A DNA stretch of 64,000 bases from Streptococcus oralis (lineage in GTDB: Bacteria > Bacillota > Bacilli > Lactobacillales > Streptococcaceae). The stretch covers positions 1,407,501-1,471,500 of the forward strand of contig NZ_CP046523.1 of assembly GCF_021497885.1 (NCBI RefSeq), given 5' to 3'. Shown here piece after piece: positions 9,500 through 17,578 of the stretch; the first letter of the stretch is position 1; the number at the start of each line of letters is the position of its first letter. The translations under genes were made by a program, and so were the position numbers. The notes under the pieces were generated by a model. The model did no database searches and was not told where the DNA came from. It saw nothing but the letters and a program-made list of their open reading frames with translations.

Positions 9500-10186
9500 T
9501 TACAAAAAGTTATCTCGTTTAATTCTTGAAAGACGTTTGATTCTCTTGCCCTTATCATCATCTAGCTTATCTTCGTCTTTCTTTTTAGGTTTTGCGCGAC
9601 GTGAAGTGATGTAGCTGACAGAGATGGTACTATCTGTTCCTGTTTTTGCAAGGGGTTGTTCGAGATGGATTTTCTCTCTCTCAGGCACCACCTCTTCTTT
9701 CTCCTTAGCAACTTCTTCTGGTCTATCAAGTTCTTTACGCAATTCTTGAATTTTTTTGATATCTTTTGGTTTACCATCGATATCGTCCAGTTCTAGAAAA
9801 TCATCAATTCGACTAATAATATTTTTAATTTTTTCTTTTTGTAAATTATACAATCTCTCAGCCTCTGCCCGTTTTTTGGTCAGAGTATCGATTTCTTCGA
9901 GAATAGATTCTCTCGTATCCAAGTAGTCTTTTTGTGCCTTTTCTAAAACTTCTTTAGCTTCTTTTTCAGCCCTATCATGAGCTTCAATGACAAGAGATTT
10001 GGCGTAAATGACTGCTTCACCGATCTCTTTTTCTTGATTCTTCATAGAGTCGATTTTTTTACGTAGAGATTCGATTTTTTCATTCTTCTTTTGAATTTCA
10101 CGATCGAATCCTTCCTCTAATGCTTCGATACAATCTTCGACTTCCTTAGCACGGTAGTTACCGAACAATGTTTTCTTCAGTCTCAT
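9500..10186 (-). CDS. DivIVA-like coiled-coil protein in the aSec locus
   Basis: A 228-aa protein. Residues about 6-35 (LFGNYRAKEVEDCIEALEEG) resemble the DivIVA N-terminal membrane-targeting domain (consensus F.GY...EVD.FL..L). A long predicted coiled coil follows (about 35-140, with NEKIESLRKKI and AEKEAKEVLEKAQKD), then a variable linker and a very basic tail (about 195-228, rich in Lys/Arg). DivIVA family proteins bind curved membrane and organise poles or septa. Here the gene heads the transcription unit with gtfA and gtfB, which suggests a role in positioning adhesin glycosylation or export. That role is inference. RBS AGAGGGAGC precedes ATG 10186. I do not know it as a standard aSec component. 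Confidence 0.7.
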   Translation of the reverse strand: MRLKKTLFGNYRAKEVEDCIEALEEGFDREIQKKNEKIESLRKKIDSMKNQEKEIGEAVIYAKSLVIEAHDRAEKEAKEVLEKAQKDYLDTRESILEEIDTLTKKRAEAERLYNLQKEKIKNIISRIDDFLELDDIDGKPKDIKKIQELRKELDRPEEVAKEKEEVVPEREKIHLEQPLAKTGTDSTISVSYITSRRAKPKKKDEDKLDDDKGKRIKRLSRIKRDNFL

Positions 10187-10234
10187 TTTGCTCCCTCTAT
10201 TCCTTACTTATTCTGATTTACACCACTACTCCCC

Positions 10235-10243
10235 ATTGTAGCA
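10235..10243 (-). promoter_or_regulatory. Extended -10 promoter for the DivIVA-like/gtfA/gtfB unit
   Basis: TGCTACAAT on the minus strand is an extended -10 (TGN-TACAAT) with no good -35. The 11-mer TATGCTACAAT is identical to the core of the secY2 promoter. It lies about 50 nt before the DivIVA-like start and after a terminator, so this gene group is likely a separate unit. Confidence 0.55.
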
Positions 10244-10343
10244 TAAAATAGCGCAAATTGCTATTCTTTTCTAAGCTCCAAACAAGGAAAATATCCTAAG
10301 CTGCTATCAAGCAAAATCCGAACTTAGCTTAAAATCCATCTAT

Positions 10344-10380
10344 TTCTAAAAAAATGTCTGATTGATAGATCAGACATTTT
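10344..10380 (-). terminator. Intrinsic terminator after the GH1-like gene
   Basis: A 12-bp perfect stem (AAAATGTCTGAT / ATCAGACATTTT) with a 6-nt loop and an extended T-run on the minus strand. It closes the cytosolic-SRR/GH1 cassette and separates it from the DivIVA-like/gtf unit. Confidence 0.85.
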
Positions 10381-10441
10381 CAAAAGTAAAAATACGAACA
10401 CTACTTCTAGGGTAGAAGAAATTCAGTTATTACTTCCTATT

Positions 10442-11617
10442 TTAAAAATTTAGTTCCGTCCAAGTAAGCGGTGTATAGCCAAGCAATTCCACACCATCAT
10501 ACTCGACTGTTTTCACGATCTCTTGGATGTTTGTTTTCAATTCTTCAGTTGCTACGCTATTTGAATCATCCAAGACCACATCATCTTCCACGACGAAGAG
10601 TGGTTTTTGGTAACGATCGTAAAGATTGTTCATCACGAGACGAAGTCCCACAGAATCAATGCGATTTTGATTTTGGCCATTACTTGCATATTTGTTGACA
10701 AAAACTTCTTGGGAATTGCTTGATGCATAATAACTGAAGCTGACAAAGTCAATTTTCCCATCTCTTAGGACAAAGAGGTCGTCATTTTCAATATCCAAGG
10801 CGATTTGATCACGTTCCAAACGACGCAAAAAGTGATTTGGGTAGTATCCACGAACTTGCACGTCTGTAAACAAATAATTTTCCCTATCTTTGACTTCTGC
10901 TTCCATTACATCAATAGCATTTTCAGTTTGCTGACTGTAGTTTTTACTAACAACCATCATCCCACCAAACTGAAACTCTGGGTTGATTGCTTTTCCGAGC
11001 TTGATTGCACGTGCAGAAGCAACTAATTGATAATGAGCTGCTTGCCAAATCACCTGTTCTTGATTGTCATCTGCTCCAAAAGACAATCCTCCACCAAGAA
11101 ACGGCAAATGGTGCAAAACGTTGAACTCATTGAAGGTAATCCAATACTTCACTTTGTCCTTAAAGTACTGAAAGACAGCTTCTGCGTAACGCTCAAAGAG
11201 TTCGATCATCTTGCGGCTTTTCCAAGCTCCATATTTTTCGTATAGATTCAGTGGAAGGTCAAAGTGACTCAAGGTCACAATCGGTTCGATATCTTTTTCT
11301 AATACGTCATCGATGATTGCTTCATAATATTTCAACCCCTCTTCACTCGGCTGCAGCTCTTCACCATTTGGAAAGATGCGTGCCCAAGAAATCGAGATTC
11401 TATAGGCATTAAAACCCATTGATTGAATTAAATTCAGCTCTTCCGTATAATCTCTCTGACCTACTGAAGCAAATCTCCCTAGGATATCATAAGATCCTAA
11501 AGGTACATTTTTGTAGTCAACTGTTCCATTCAGAACTTCTATCCGAGATTGGTCAACTGGTAATACATCTGTAGTACCCAAACCTTTGTTACTATTTGAC
11601 ATCATATTTCTAATCAT
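10442..11617 (-). CDS. Truncated GH1 (6-phospho-beta-glucosidase-like) protein, probable pseudo-enzyme
   Basis: A 391-aa GH1-fold protein against about 460-480 aa for active 6-phospho-beta-glucosidases. Clear family motifs are AYRISISWARIFPNGEE (about 72-88), LSHFDLPL, the acid/base motif TFNEFN (compare TFNEIN in BglA types), and FTDVQVRGYYP. The nucleophile glutamate is kept in FVVEDDV, but the usual ENG is EDD. The N-terminal strand with the sugar-binding GGA..AHQ.EG motif is absent. The protein ends just after LLGYTP, so the final strand and the S-x-K-x-Y phosphate-binding loop are missing. This looks like an intact ORF for a binding or scaffolding protein rather than a working glycosidase (inference). 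It lies 51 nt after the cytosolic SRR gene. RBS AAAAGGAG precedes ATG 11617. Confidence 0.75.
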   Translation of the reverse strand: MIRNMMSNSNKGLGTTDVLPVDQSRIEVLNGTVDYKNVPLGSYDILGRFASVGQRDYTEELNLIQSMGFNAYRISISWARIFPNGEELQPSEEGLKYYEAIIDDVLEKDIEPIVTLSHFDLPLNLYEKYGAWKSRKMIELFERYAEAVFQYFKDKVKYWITFNEFNVLHHLPFLGGGLSFGADDNQEQVIWQAAHYQLVASARAIKLGKAINPEFQFGGMMVVSKNYSQQTENAIDVMEAEVKDRENYLFTDVQVRGYYPNHFLRRLERDQIALDIENDDLFVLRDGKIDFVSFSYYASSNSQEVFVNKYASNGQNQNRIDSVGLRLVMNNLYDRYQKPLFVVEDDVVLDDSNSVATEELKTNIQEIVKTVEYDGVELLGYTPLTWTELNF

Positions 11618-11668
11618 AGTGGCTCCTTTTGATTTTTATTATTTCTATTTAATGATTGCAAGTTCTGT

Positions 11669-14098
11669 TTAGAAGGATTTCTCATCTTCCCTTTTTTGAG
11701 TAATAGCAGCCAAACCAGACAATTCACTTGCAACATTTCTTAAGTCACGTGCTAGGGGTTGCGAACCTGGTCTGAGTAGGTGATAGAGTTGGCGTTCCGT
11801 CATCCTTAAATTTGTTCCATTTGATTCTGAATAGTGAGACAGATGTTTCAGAGAGGCTTGCAAATCTACATTCTTTATTGATTCCTCTCTATTTTCAAGC
11901 CCCTGTTGCTCCTCAGCAATATGTGCTTGAGACAATCCCTCTTCAGAAATTTCAGGTGTCATCACTTCTTGCACTTTTTGCTGGTGAGTTAGAGGGCTCA
12001 TATCCAGTTCAGAGAGGCTCTTATACAGACGTTCCGAAGCATGCAAGTCATGCGCGAATACTTCTGTCTCCGCCACACTCTGTCTATAGGAACCAAATTC
12101 TGATTCTAACATACTATAGGATTGAGATAGGGATGCTTTCCTTAAACTCACCGAATCAGCTACACTCTGACTTTGACTCAAGGATTCAGATATTTGTTGG
12201 CTTTGACTTAAGGATTCGGACTCGCTGAGATAGAGGTTTTCGCTCAAACTTAACGACTCGGACTCAGAAAGTAGATGAGAAATCATCTCACTCAAGGAAA
12301 GAGATTCAGAAATCGATTCCCATTCACTCTGGCTCAGGCTATAGAACTCGGACTCGGAAACACTCTGACTGGCTTGTTCTGATTCGGAATAGCTCCACCA
12401 CTCTGATTCTGAGTGACTTTGGGATTCGGATATGGATTCCCACTCACTCTGGCTTAGGCTATAGAACTCAGACTCGGAGACACTCTGACTGGCTTGTTCT
12501 GATTCGGAATAGCTCCACCACTCTGATTCTGAGTGACTTTGGGATTCGGATATGGATTCCCACTCACTCTGGCTTAGGCTATAGAACTCGAACTCGGAAA
12601 CACTCTGACTCGCTTGTTCTGATTCGGAATAGCTCCACCACTCTGATTCTGAAGAGCTTTGGGATTCGGATATGGATTCCCATTCACTCTGGCTTAGGCT
12701 ATAGAACTCAGACTCGGAGACACTCTGACTCGCTTGTTCTGATTCAGAAGAACTCCACCACTCTGATTCTGAGTGACTTTGGGATTCGGATATGGATTCC
12801 CACTCGCTCTGGCTTAGGCTATAGAACTCAGACTCGGAAACACTCTGACTGGCTTGTTCTGATTCGGAAGAACTCCACCACTCTGATTCTGAGTGACTTT
12901 GGGAGTCGGATATCGATTCCCACTCGCTCTGGCTTAGGCTATAGAACTCAGACTCGGAAACACTCTGACTTACTTGTTCTGATTCGGAGTAGCTCCACCA
13001 CTCTGATTCTGAAGTGCTTTGAGATTCGGAAATCGATTCCCACTCACTCTGGCTCGCTTGCTCTGATTCGGAATAGCTCCACCACTCTGATTCTGAAGAG
13101 CTTTGGGATTCGGATATAGATTCCCATTCACTCTGGCTCAGGCTATAGAACTCAGACTCAGAAACGCTCTGACTTGCTTGCTCCGATTCGGAAGAGCTCC
13201 ACCACTCTGATTCTGAAGAGATTTGGGATTCGGAAACGGATTCCCATTCACTCTGGCTTAAGCTATAGAACTCAGACTCGGAAACACTCTGGCTCGCTTG
13301 CTCTGATTCGGAAGAGCTCCACCACTCTGATTCTGAGTGACTTTGGGATTCGGATATGGATTCCCATTCACTCTGGCTCAGGCTATAGGACTCGGAGACA
13401 CTCTGACTTGCTTGTTCTGATTCGGAAGAACTACACCACTCTGATTCTGAAGAGATTTGGGATTCGGAAACGGATTCCCACTCACTCTGACTTAGGCTAT
13501 AGAACTCAGACTCGGAAACACTCTGACTCGCTTGTTCCGATTCACTCAAGGAAAGAGACTCTGAGTATGCAAGACTTTCACTCAAAGAGAATGCATCCGT
13601 ATCCTGACAAAGGGACTCCCCTGTCAAATGCTCAGAAACAGAGAGGCTATCAACCAAGGAAAGGGACTCAAATTCAGATTCTGAAGAAGAGACCACTAAT
13701 GAGTAGTTCTCAGACATGGACTCTCGAAGCGAGAATCCTTTTGCTGATATACTCTGGCTAAACGACTCACTGTACGAATCTGCGACAGAAAGGCTAAGGG
13801 AAGCTAAAGCGCTAGTTGACAAGCTCTGACTAACATCTCTTATCAAGTCAGCTACACCCAGACTGTTCCTTTCCTGAAAGTCTTCTAAGGCTTCCATGAC
13901 AGAAACTGATTCTGTTGGTAACTCAAGATCTTCACTAGCACTCAGAATAATTTCCTTTTGCTCTTTGAGTTTTCGACTAACGGGCTTTGATTTAGTTGCA
14001 TCCAGGCTACGGTAATCACTATCTTCCCTACCCTTTTGCTTAAACTTTGATATCAAACGTTTAAATCCCTTTAGCTCTTCGTTATTATTTTTGCTCAT
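11669..14098 (-). CDS. Cytosolic Ser/Glu/Trp-rich repeat protein, novel aSec-locus component
   Basis: An 809-aa protein of unknown function. It has no signal peptide, no KxYKxGKxW motif, no membrane segment and no LPxTG motif, so it appears cytosolic. A basic N-terminus (GFKRLISKFKQKGRE, 11-25) leads into Ser-rich sequence (about 85-190). About eleven 40-residue repeats follow (about 185-600), with units such as SESEQASQSVSESEFYSLSQ and SEWESISESQSHSESEWWSS, strongly acidic with regularly spaced Trp. A short SES/SLS block and a non-repetitive C-terminal part (about 660-809, with MTERQLYHLLRPG) complete it. It is an obvious potential substrate for the adjacent GtfA/GtfB because they act on cytosolic Ser-rich chains. 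It has its own consensus promoter just after secA2. RBS TTTGGAG lies 11 nt before ATG 14098. Confidence 0.7.
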   Translation of the reverse strand: MSKNNNEELKGFKRLISKFKQKGREDSDYRSLDATKSKPVSRKLKEQKEIILSASEDLELPTESVSVMEALEDFQERNSLGVADLIRDVSQSLSTSALASLSLSVADSYSESFSQSISAKGFSLRESMSENYSLVVSSSESEFESLSLVDSLSVSEHLTGESLCQDTDAFSLSESLAYSESLSLSESEQASQSVSESEFYSLSQSEWESVSESQISSESEWCSSSESEQASQSVSESYSLSQSEWESISESQSHSESEWWSSSESEQASQSVSESEFYSLSQSEWESVSESQISSESEWWSSSESEQASQSVSESEFYSLSQSEWESISESQSSSESEWWSYSESEQASQSEWESISESQSTSESEWWSYSESEQVSQSVSESEFYSLSQSEWESISDSQSHSESEWWSSSESEQASQSVSESEFYSLSQSEWESISESQSHSESEWWSSSESEQASQSVSESEFYSLSQSEWESISESQSSSESEWWSYSESEQASQSVSEFEFYSLSQSEWESISESQSHSESEWWSYSESEQASQSVSESEFYSLSQSEWESISESQSHSESEWWSYSESEQASQSVSESEFYSLSQSEWESISESLSLSEMISHLLSESESLSLSENLYLSESESLSQSQQISESLSQSQSVADSVSLRKASLSQSYSMLESEFGSYRQSVAETEVFAHDLHASERLYKSLSELDMSPLTHQQKVQEVMTPEISEEGLSQAHIAEEQQGLENREESIKNVDLQASLKHLSHYSESNGTNLRMTERQLYHLLRPGSQPLARDLRNVASELSGLAAITQKREDEKSF
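12300..13548 (-). repeat. 120-bp tandem coding repeats (40-aa Ser/Glu/Trp units)
   Basis: The motif cactctgact recurs at 12361, 12481, 12601, 12721, 12841 and 12961, exactly 120 bp apart, and then continues with shortened units. About ten and a half copies are present. One copy lacks 12 residues and another lacks 2, always in frame. The repeats are distinct in sequence and composition from the Ser/Ala repeats of the adhesin. Confidence 0.92.
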
Positions 14099-14133
14099 AA
14101 TATGATTTTCTCCAAAAATACAGTTATATCATC

Positions 14134-14162
14134 ATTATAAAGTCTACAACAGAATCTGTCAA
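14134..14162 (-). promoter_or_regulatory. Perfect-consensus SigA promoter for the cytosolic SRR/GH1 cassette
   Basis: TTGACA (14162-14157), 17-bp spacer, TATAAT (14139-14134), an exact match to the SigA consensus. It starts 5 nt past the secA2 stop codon. Strong constitutive transcription of the cytosolic repeat protein is predicted. Confidence 0.85.
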
Positions 14163-14166
14163 AGCA

Positions 14167-16554
14167 TTAGCCAAAGAAAACTTCTAACTTCCCAGAAGGC
14201 TTAATATTAATGTAACTCAATGCCATGTTTTTTATAATGTTTAGATTTATATCTGCATTCATTCTTTTGTATGATTTAAAAGCTTCTTTATGAAACTCAA
14301 AGACAGGATTTTTTTGGGCATACCCTTGACTAGATACCAAACCTTGAAATTGCTGTAAATAGTCAACTTGCTCAACCCAACAGTCATCTATCGCTCTCAA
14401 AACGACAGTTCGTTGAAATTGATTGAACAACTCTGAATCCTTGATTTTATCTTTTTTCTGCTGGTATTCTGAAACAAGGAGGTCAGATAAAAACTTTTTA
14501 ACTTGCCGTAAATCCGTGACATCTAGATCATCTGGAATATCCTCGCAGTAATAACTAATGTTATCCAAAACAAAGCGAAATAAATCCGCCCGCTCTTTAA
14601 ACGGTGTTTTACTTGTATAAATGTCCACTGCATCCGATAGGATAGACAAGAAATAAGTCAAATCAAAGTCTGGATGAGAGATGAGCTTATTACGCTTATT
14701 GTAGATAATCTGTCGCTGAATACGGATACTTTCATCATATCGTTCCGTTGAACGTCTGGAAGCCGCTGACGCGTTATCACTATTCTTCTGAGCCTCTTCA
14801 ACCGCATGTCTAATACGACGAGAAGTCAAATGAATCTTTTGTTTTTCCTCTGGTTTTGCAATTTCTTTGTGATAGTACTCACTAATCCATTTGCTACCAG
14901 ACTTGGAAATAAGATCATCCTCAAGAGAAATAAAGAATTTGCTCAACCCTGGAGCGCCTTGTCGTCCGGCACGACCGCGAAGCTGCAAATCCACTCGCTC
15001 ACTGGACATTCTCTCTGTTCCAACAACAGCAAGTCCACCCAACTCAGCAACCCCTTCTTCTAAGATAATATCTGTTCCACGACCTGCCATTGATGTTGCT
15101 ACCGTCACTGCAGAACGTCTACCAGCCAGGGCGATCATCTCAGCCTCTTTCGCTGCATTATGGGCGTTCAACACATTATGGGCGATTCCCTCTTGGAGTA
15201 AGAGCATAGAATAAATCTCAGACATTCCAACTGATCCTGTCGCAATTAAAACTGGCTGACCTTTTTTATGTAATTTTTTGATATACTCCAATGAAGCATA
15301 TAACTTTTGAGGAATCGTGAGATAGATTTCATCTGGATAATCAATTCGTAAATTGGGTTTTCGTGTAGGAACAACTACGACTCCCAAGTCGTAAACGTCT
15401 CTGAACTCATCCTCACAAACTTTACCAGTACCCGTCATCCCTGCTAATTTGGGAAACATTCTAAATAAATTTTGATAGGTAATAGAGGCCATCGAACGCG
15501 TTTCCAATGTGATTTTCACACGTTCTCTGGCTTCTAGTGCTTGGTGCAGTCCTGATTGGAGTTTATTTCCTTCCAAGAGACGTCCTGTCGCCTCATCCAT
15601 CAGTTTAACTTCGCCATTATCCACTGTGTACTGACGATCTTTTTCAAATAAGTGGTTAGCTCTCAAAGCTAGGTTAATTTGACGAATGAGCTGGTAATTA
15701 TCTGGATCATAGGCATTCTGAACGCGGAAATAAACCTCTGCTTCCTTTACTCCTTTTCTCGTCAACCATACAGACGTCCGAGTGGAGTCTAAATTAAAAT
15801 CTTCCCCTTCTTTTAGAGTTTTTACAAACTCATCACACGAGAGAAAGAGGTTGGATTGAACCCGAGGAGAACCTGAAATGATTAGGGGCATCTGCGCACT
15901 ATCTAGCAAGGCTGCATCTACTTCATCGACCAAACAAAAATAAAATTTTGGCAAAAACTTCTTTGATTGAGATGTCGCCAAGTTTTCTTCTAGGTAATCA
16001 AACCCTAACGCACTATGTGTTGTATAGACAATATCATTCTTATAGATTTGTTGTTTTTGAGGAATTTTAAGTTTTTTTGTCGGATCGTCCGAGACACCAA
16101 CCCCAACTGTCATTCCTAAAAATCGAAAAACGGGTGCCATTTGTTTAGCATCACGCGCTGCCAAATATTCATTGGCCGTGACTAGGATCGTACTTTTTTC
16201 CGTCAAAGCATTTAGGTATAAAGGAAGGATAGCTGTCAAGGTTTTTCCTTCCCCTGTTCTCATTTCTGCAATCTGATTGTCTTGCATAACCAAGGCCCCT
16301 AAAACCTGAACATCATAAGGATATAATCCTAATACACGCTTGGCTGCCTCACGAATGGTTGCGTACGCTTCTGGCAAAATGGACTGCAAGCTTTCTCCTC
16401 CAGAAAGGCGTTCTTTAAACCATTTTGTCTGAGCTTGCAGTTTCTCATTTGACATAGCTGCATAACTATCAGATAGTTTATTAACCTTCTCCAAAATCTT
16501 TTTGTAACGCATTAGTTTATAGGAGTTGGTCAAATTGAATCGTTTAGTTTTCAT
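14167..16554 (-). CDS. secA2: SecA2, accessory Sec translocase motor ATPase
   Basis: A 795-aa SecA-family ATPase that drives export of the glycosylated SRR adhesin through SecY2. Walker A is TGEGKT at 100-105. The DEVD Walker B is at 210-213. The helicase-like second motor domain includes TSMAGRGTDI and QLRGRAGRQG. The C-terminus (GKLEVFFG) lacks the Cys-rich zinc and lipid-binding tail of housekeeping SecA, as expected for SecA2. The start ATG 16554 lies inside the end of asp3 (11-nt overlap), showing translational coupling. Confidence 0.96.
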   Translation of the reverse strand: MKTKRFNLTNSYKLMRYKKILEKVNKLSDSYAAMSNEKLQAQTKWFKERLSGGESLQSILPEAYATIREAAKRVLGLYPYDVQVLGALVMQDNQIAEMRTGEGKTLTAILPLYLNALTEKSTILVTANEYLAARDAKQMAPVFRFLGMTVGVGVSDDPTKKLKIPQKQQIYKNDIVYTTHSALGFDYLEENLATSQSKKFLPKFYFCLVDEVDAALLDSAQMPLIISGSPRVQSNLFLSCDEFVKTLKEGEDFNLDSTRTSVWLTRKGVKEAEVYFRVQNAYDPDNYQLIRQINLALRANHLFEKDRQYTVDNGEVKLMDEATGRLLEGNKLQSGLHQALEARERVKITLETRSMASITYQNLFRMFPKLAGMTGTGKVCEDEFRDVYDLGVVVVPTRKPNLRIDYPDEIYLTIPQKLYASLEYIKKLHKKGQPVLIATGSVGMSEIYSMLLLQEGIAHNVLNAHNAAKEAEMIALAGRRSAVTVATSMAGRGTDIILEEGVAELGGLAVVGTERMSSERVDLQLRGRAGRQGAPGLSKFFISLEDDLISKSGSKWISEYYHKEIAKPEEKQKIHLTSRRIRHAVEEAQKNSDNASAASRRSTERYDESIRIQRQIIYNKRNKLISHPDFDLTYFLSILSDAVDIYTSKTPFKERADLFRFVLDNISYYCEDIPDDLDVTDLRQVKKFLSDLLVSEYQQKKDKIKDSELFNQFQRTVVLRAIDDCWVEQVDYLQQFQGLVSSQGYAQKNPVFEFHKEAFKSYKRMNADINLNIIKNMALSYINIKPSGKLEVFFG

Positions 16555-17578
16555 TCTCTCTCATCCACTCTTCAATCTTTTCCAAGTCAATTGCTTGAAG
16601 TAAAAATGACTTATCTAATAAATATTCAATGTTTGCTAGTTCACGTGGTCTAGTCTTCAAGTCCGCATATTCCTTAACTTTTGTCGGATTAAATTGCTGT
16701 AGCAATAATTCTTTAAAAATAGGCGGATTTACTCGACTACGGTAACGTTCCAGCAAGCGTTGATAGTCTAGTTCGCTTAAAAACTCATCCGTCACAAGAG
16801 CGTATGAATTTCCAAATTGTTTGGAGTAATGCAAGGCCGCAATATTAGAAATCGCTCCATAACCAACAAAAGCCACTTTTTCAAAAAGATGCTCTTGCGC
16901 TAATTCTTCAATCGTTTCAAGCAAGGTTTCGTAAAAACGTTCCTCCATGTATAGGAGCGCTTCTCTATAAGACGAATTAACAATCAATACATTTGAGAAA
17001 TGTTCACGAACACGTTCTGGAATAAAACCTGTTCGATTGAGTTCAGGTTCAGTAAAGCAAACATACATCGTTTCTTTCTCGGAATCCTGATGAAGCAAAT
17101 CAGAAATCCAGTAGCGATCCACTGTATAATCCGCCAACTGCTCCTCAGCAACATAAATCCCTTCAAAAAGGAAGCGATGACAACCCGAGCTGACTAACTG
17201 CACCTTATAATATTGTGTATTATCTGGAACGCATACGCTGACTCTCTCTCCCTGTTTAATGATCTGATTCGAAATTTCTTCGTCTCGAGCATCCATAAAT
17301 TCAACTTTTAAGTATGTTGAATTTTCTGGGATGGTTTCTATATGACTGCCAAAAATATAGTTTTGCCCACGTTTCAATTCAGGAAGCTGACTCGTATTGC
17401 GTAAGGCCTGATAGTTTGCCCGTGAATGCCATTCATGAATAACTGTCCCCGAAGGCATGAACTGGTTTTCATACAAAACATGACCACCATCTAACAGTTT
17501 GACAGATGAACCGTATAGATACTGAGATACGCTTTGGATATCCCAATAAGCAAAATAGACTTCTTCCTTGTATCTCAC
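16544..17578 (-). CDS. asp3: Asp3, accessory Sec export protein
   Basis: A 344-aa soluble protein matching Asp3 by opening sequence (KEEVYFAYWDIQSVSQYLYG) and order in the operon. Asp3 forms a cytosolic complex with Asp1 and Asp2 that is needed for adhesin export. The N-terminal half is beta-rich and carbohydrate-binding-like. The C-terminal half (about 190-340, with KVAFVGYGAISNIAALHYSK) is longer than in the shortest Asp3 proteins. It overlaps asp2 by 4 nt at its start and secA2 by 11 nt at its end. Confidence 0.9.
   Translation of the reverse strand: MRYKEEVYFAYWDIQSVSQYLYGSSVKLLDGGHVLYENQFMPSGTVIHEWHSRANYQALRNTSQLPELKRGQNYIFGSHIETIPENSTYLKVEFMDARDEEISNQIIKQGERVSVCVPDNTQYYKVQLVSSGCHRFLFEGIYVAEEQLADYTVDRYWISDLLHQDSEKETMYVCFTEPELNRTGFIPERVREHFSNVLIVNSSYREALLYMEERFYETLLETIEELAQEHLFEKVAFVGYGAISNIAALHYSKQFGNSYALVTDEFLSELDYQRLLERYRSRVNPPIFKELLLQQFNPTKVKEYADLKTRPRELANIEYLLDKSFLLQAIDLEKIEEWMRENEN

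Noticed and set aside
10442..11617. Annotation as an active 6-phospho-beta-glucosidase
   Set aside because: Both termini needed for the complete barrel and phosphate binding are missing, and no PTS genes adjoin it.
13174..13761. Plus-strand 195-aa ORF
   Set aside because: Mirror of the Ser/Glu/Trp repeats of the cytosolic SRR gene, with no initiation signals.
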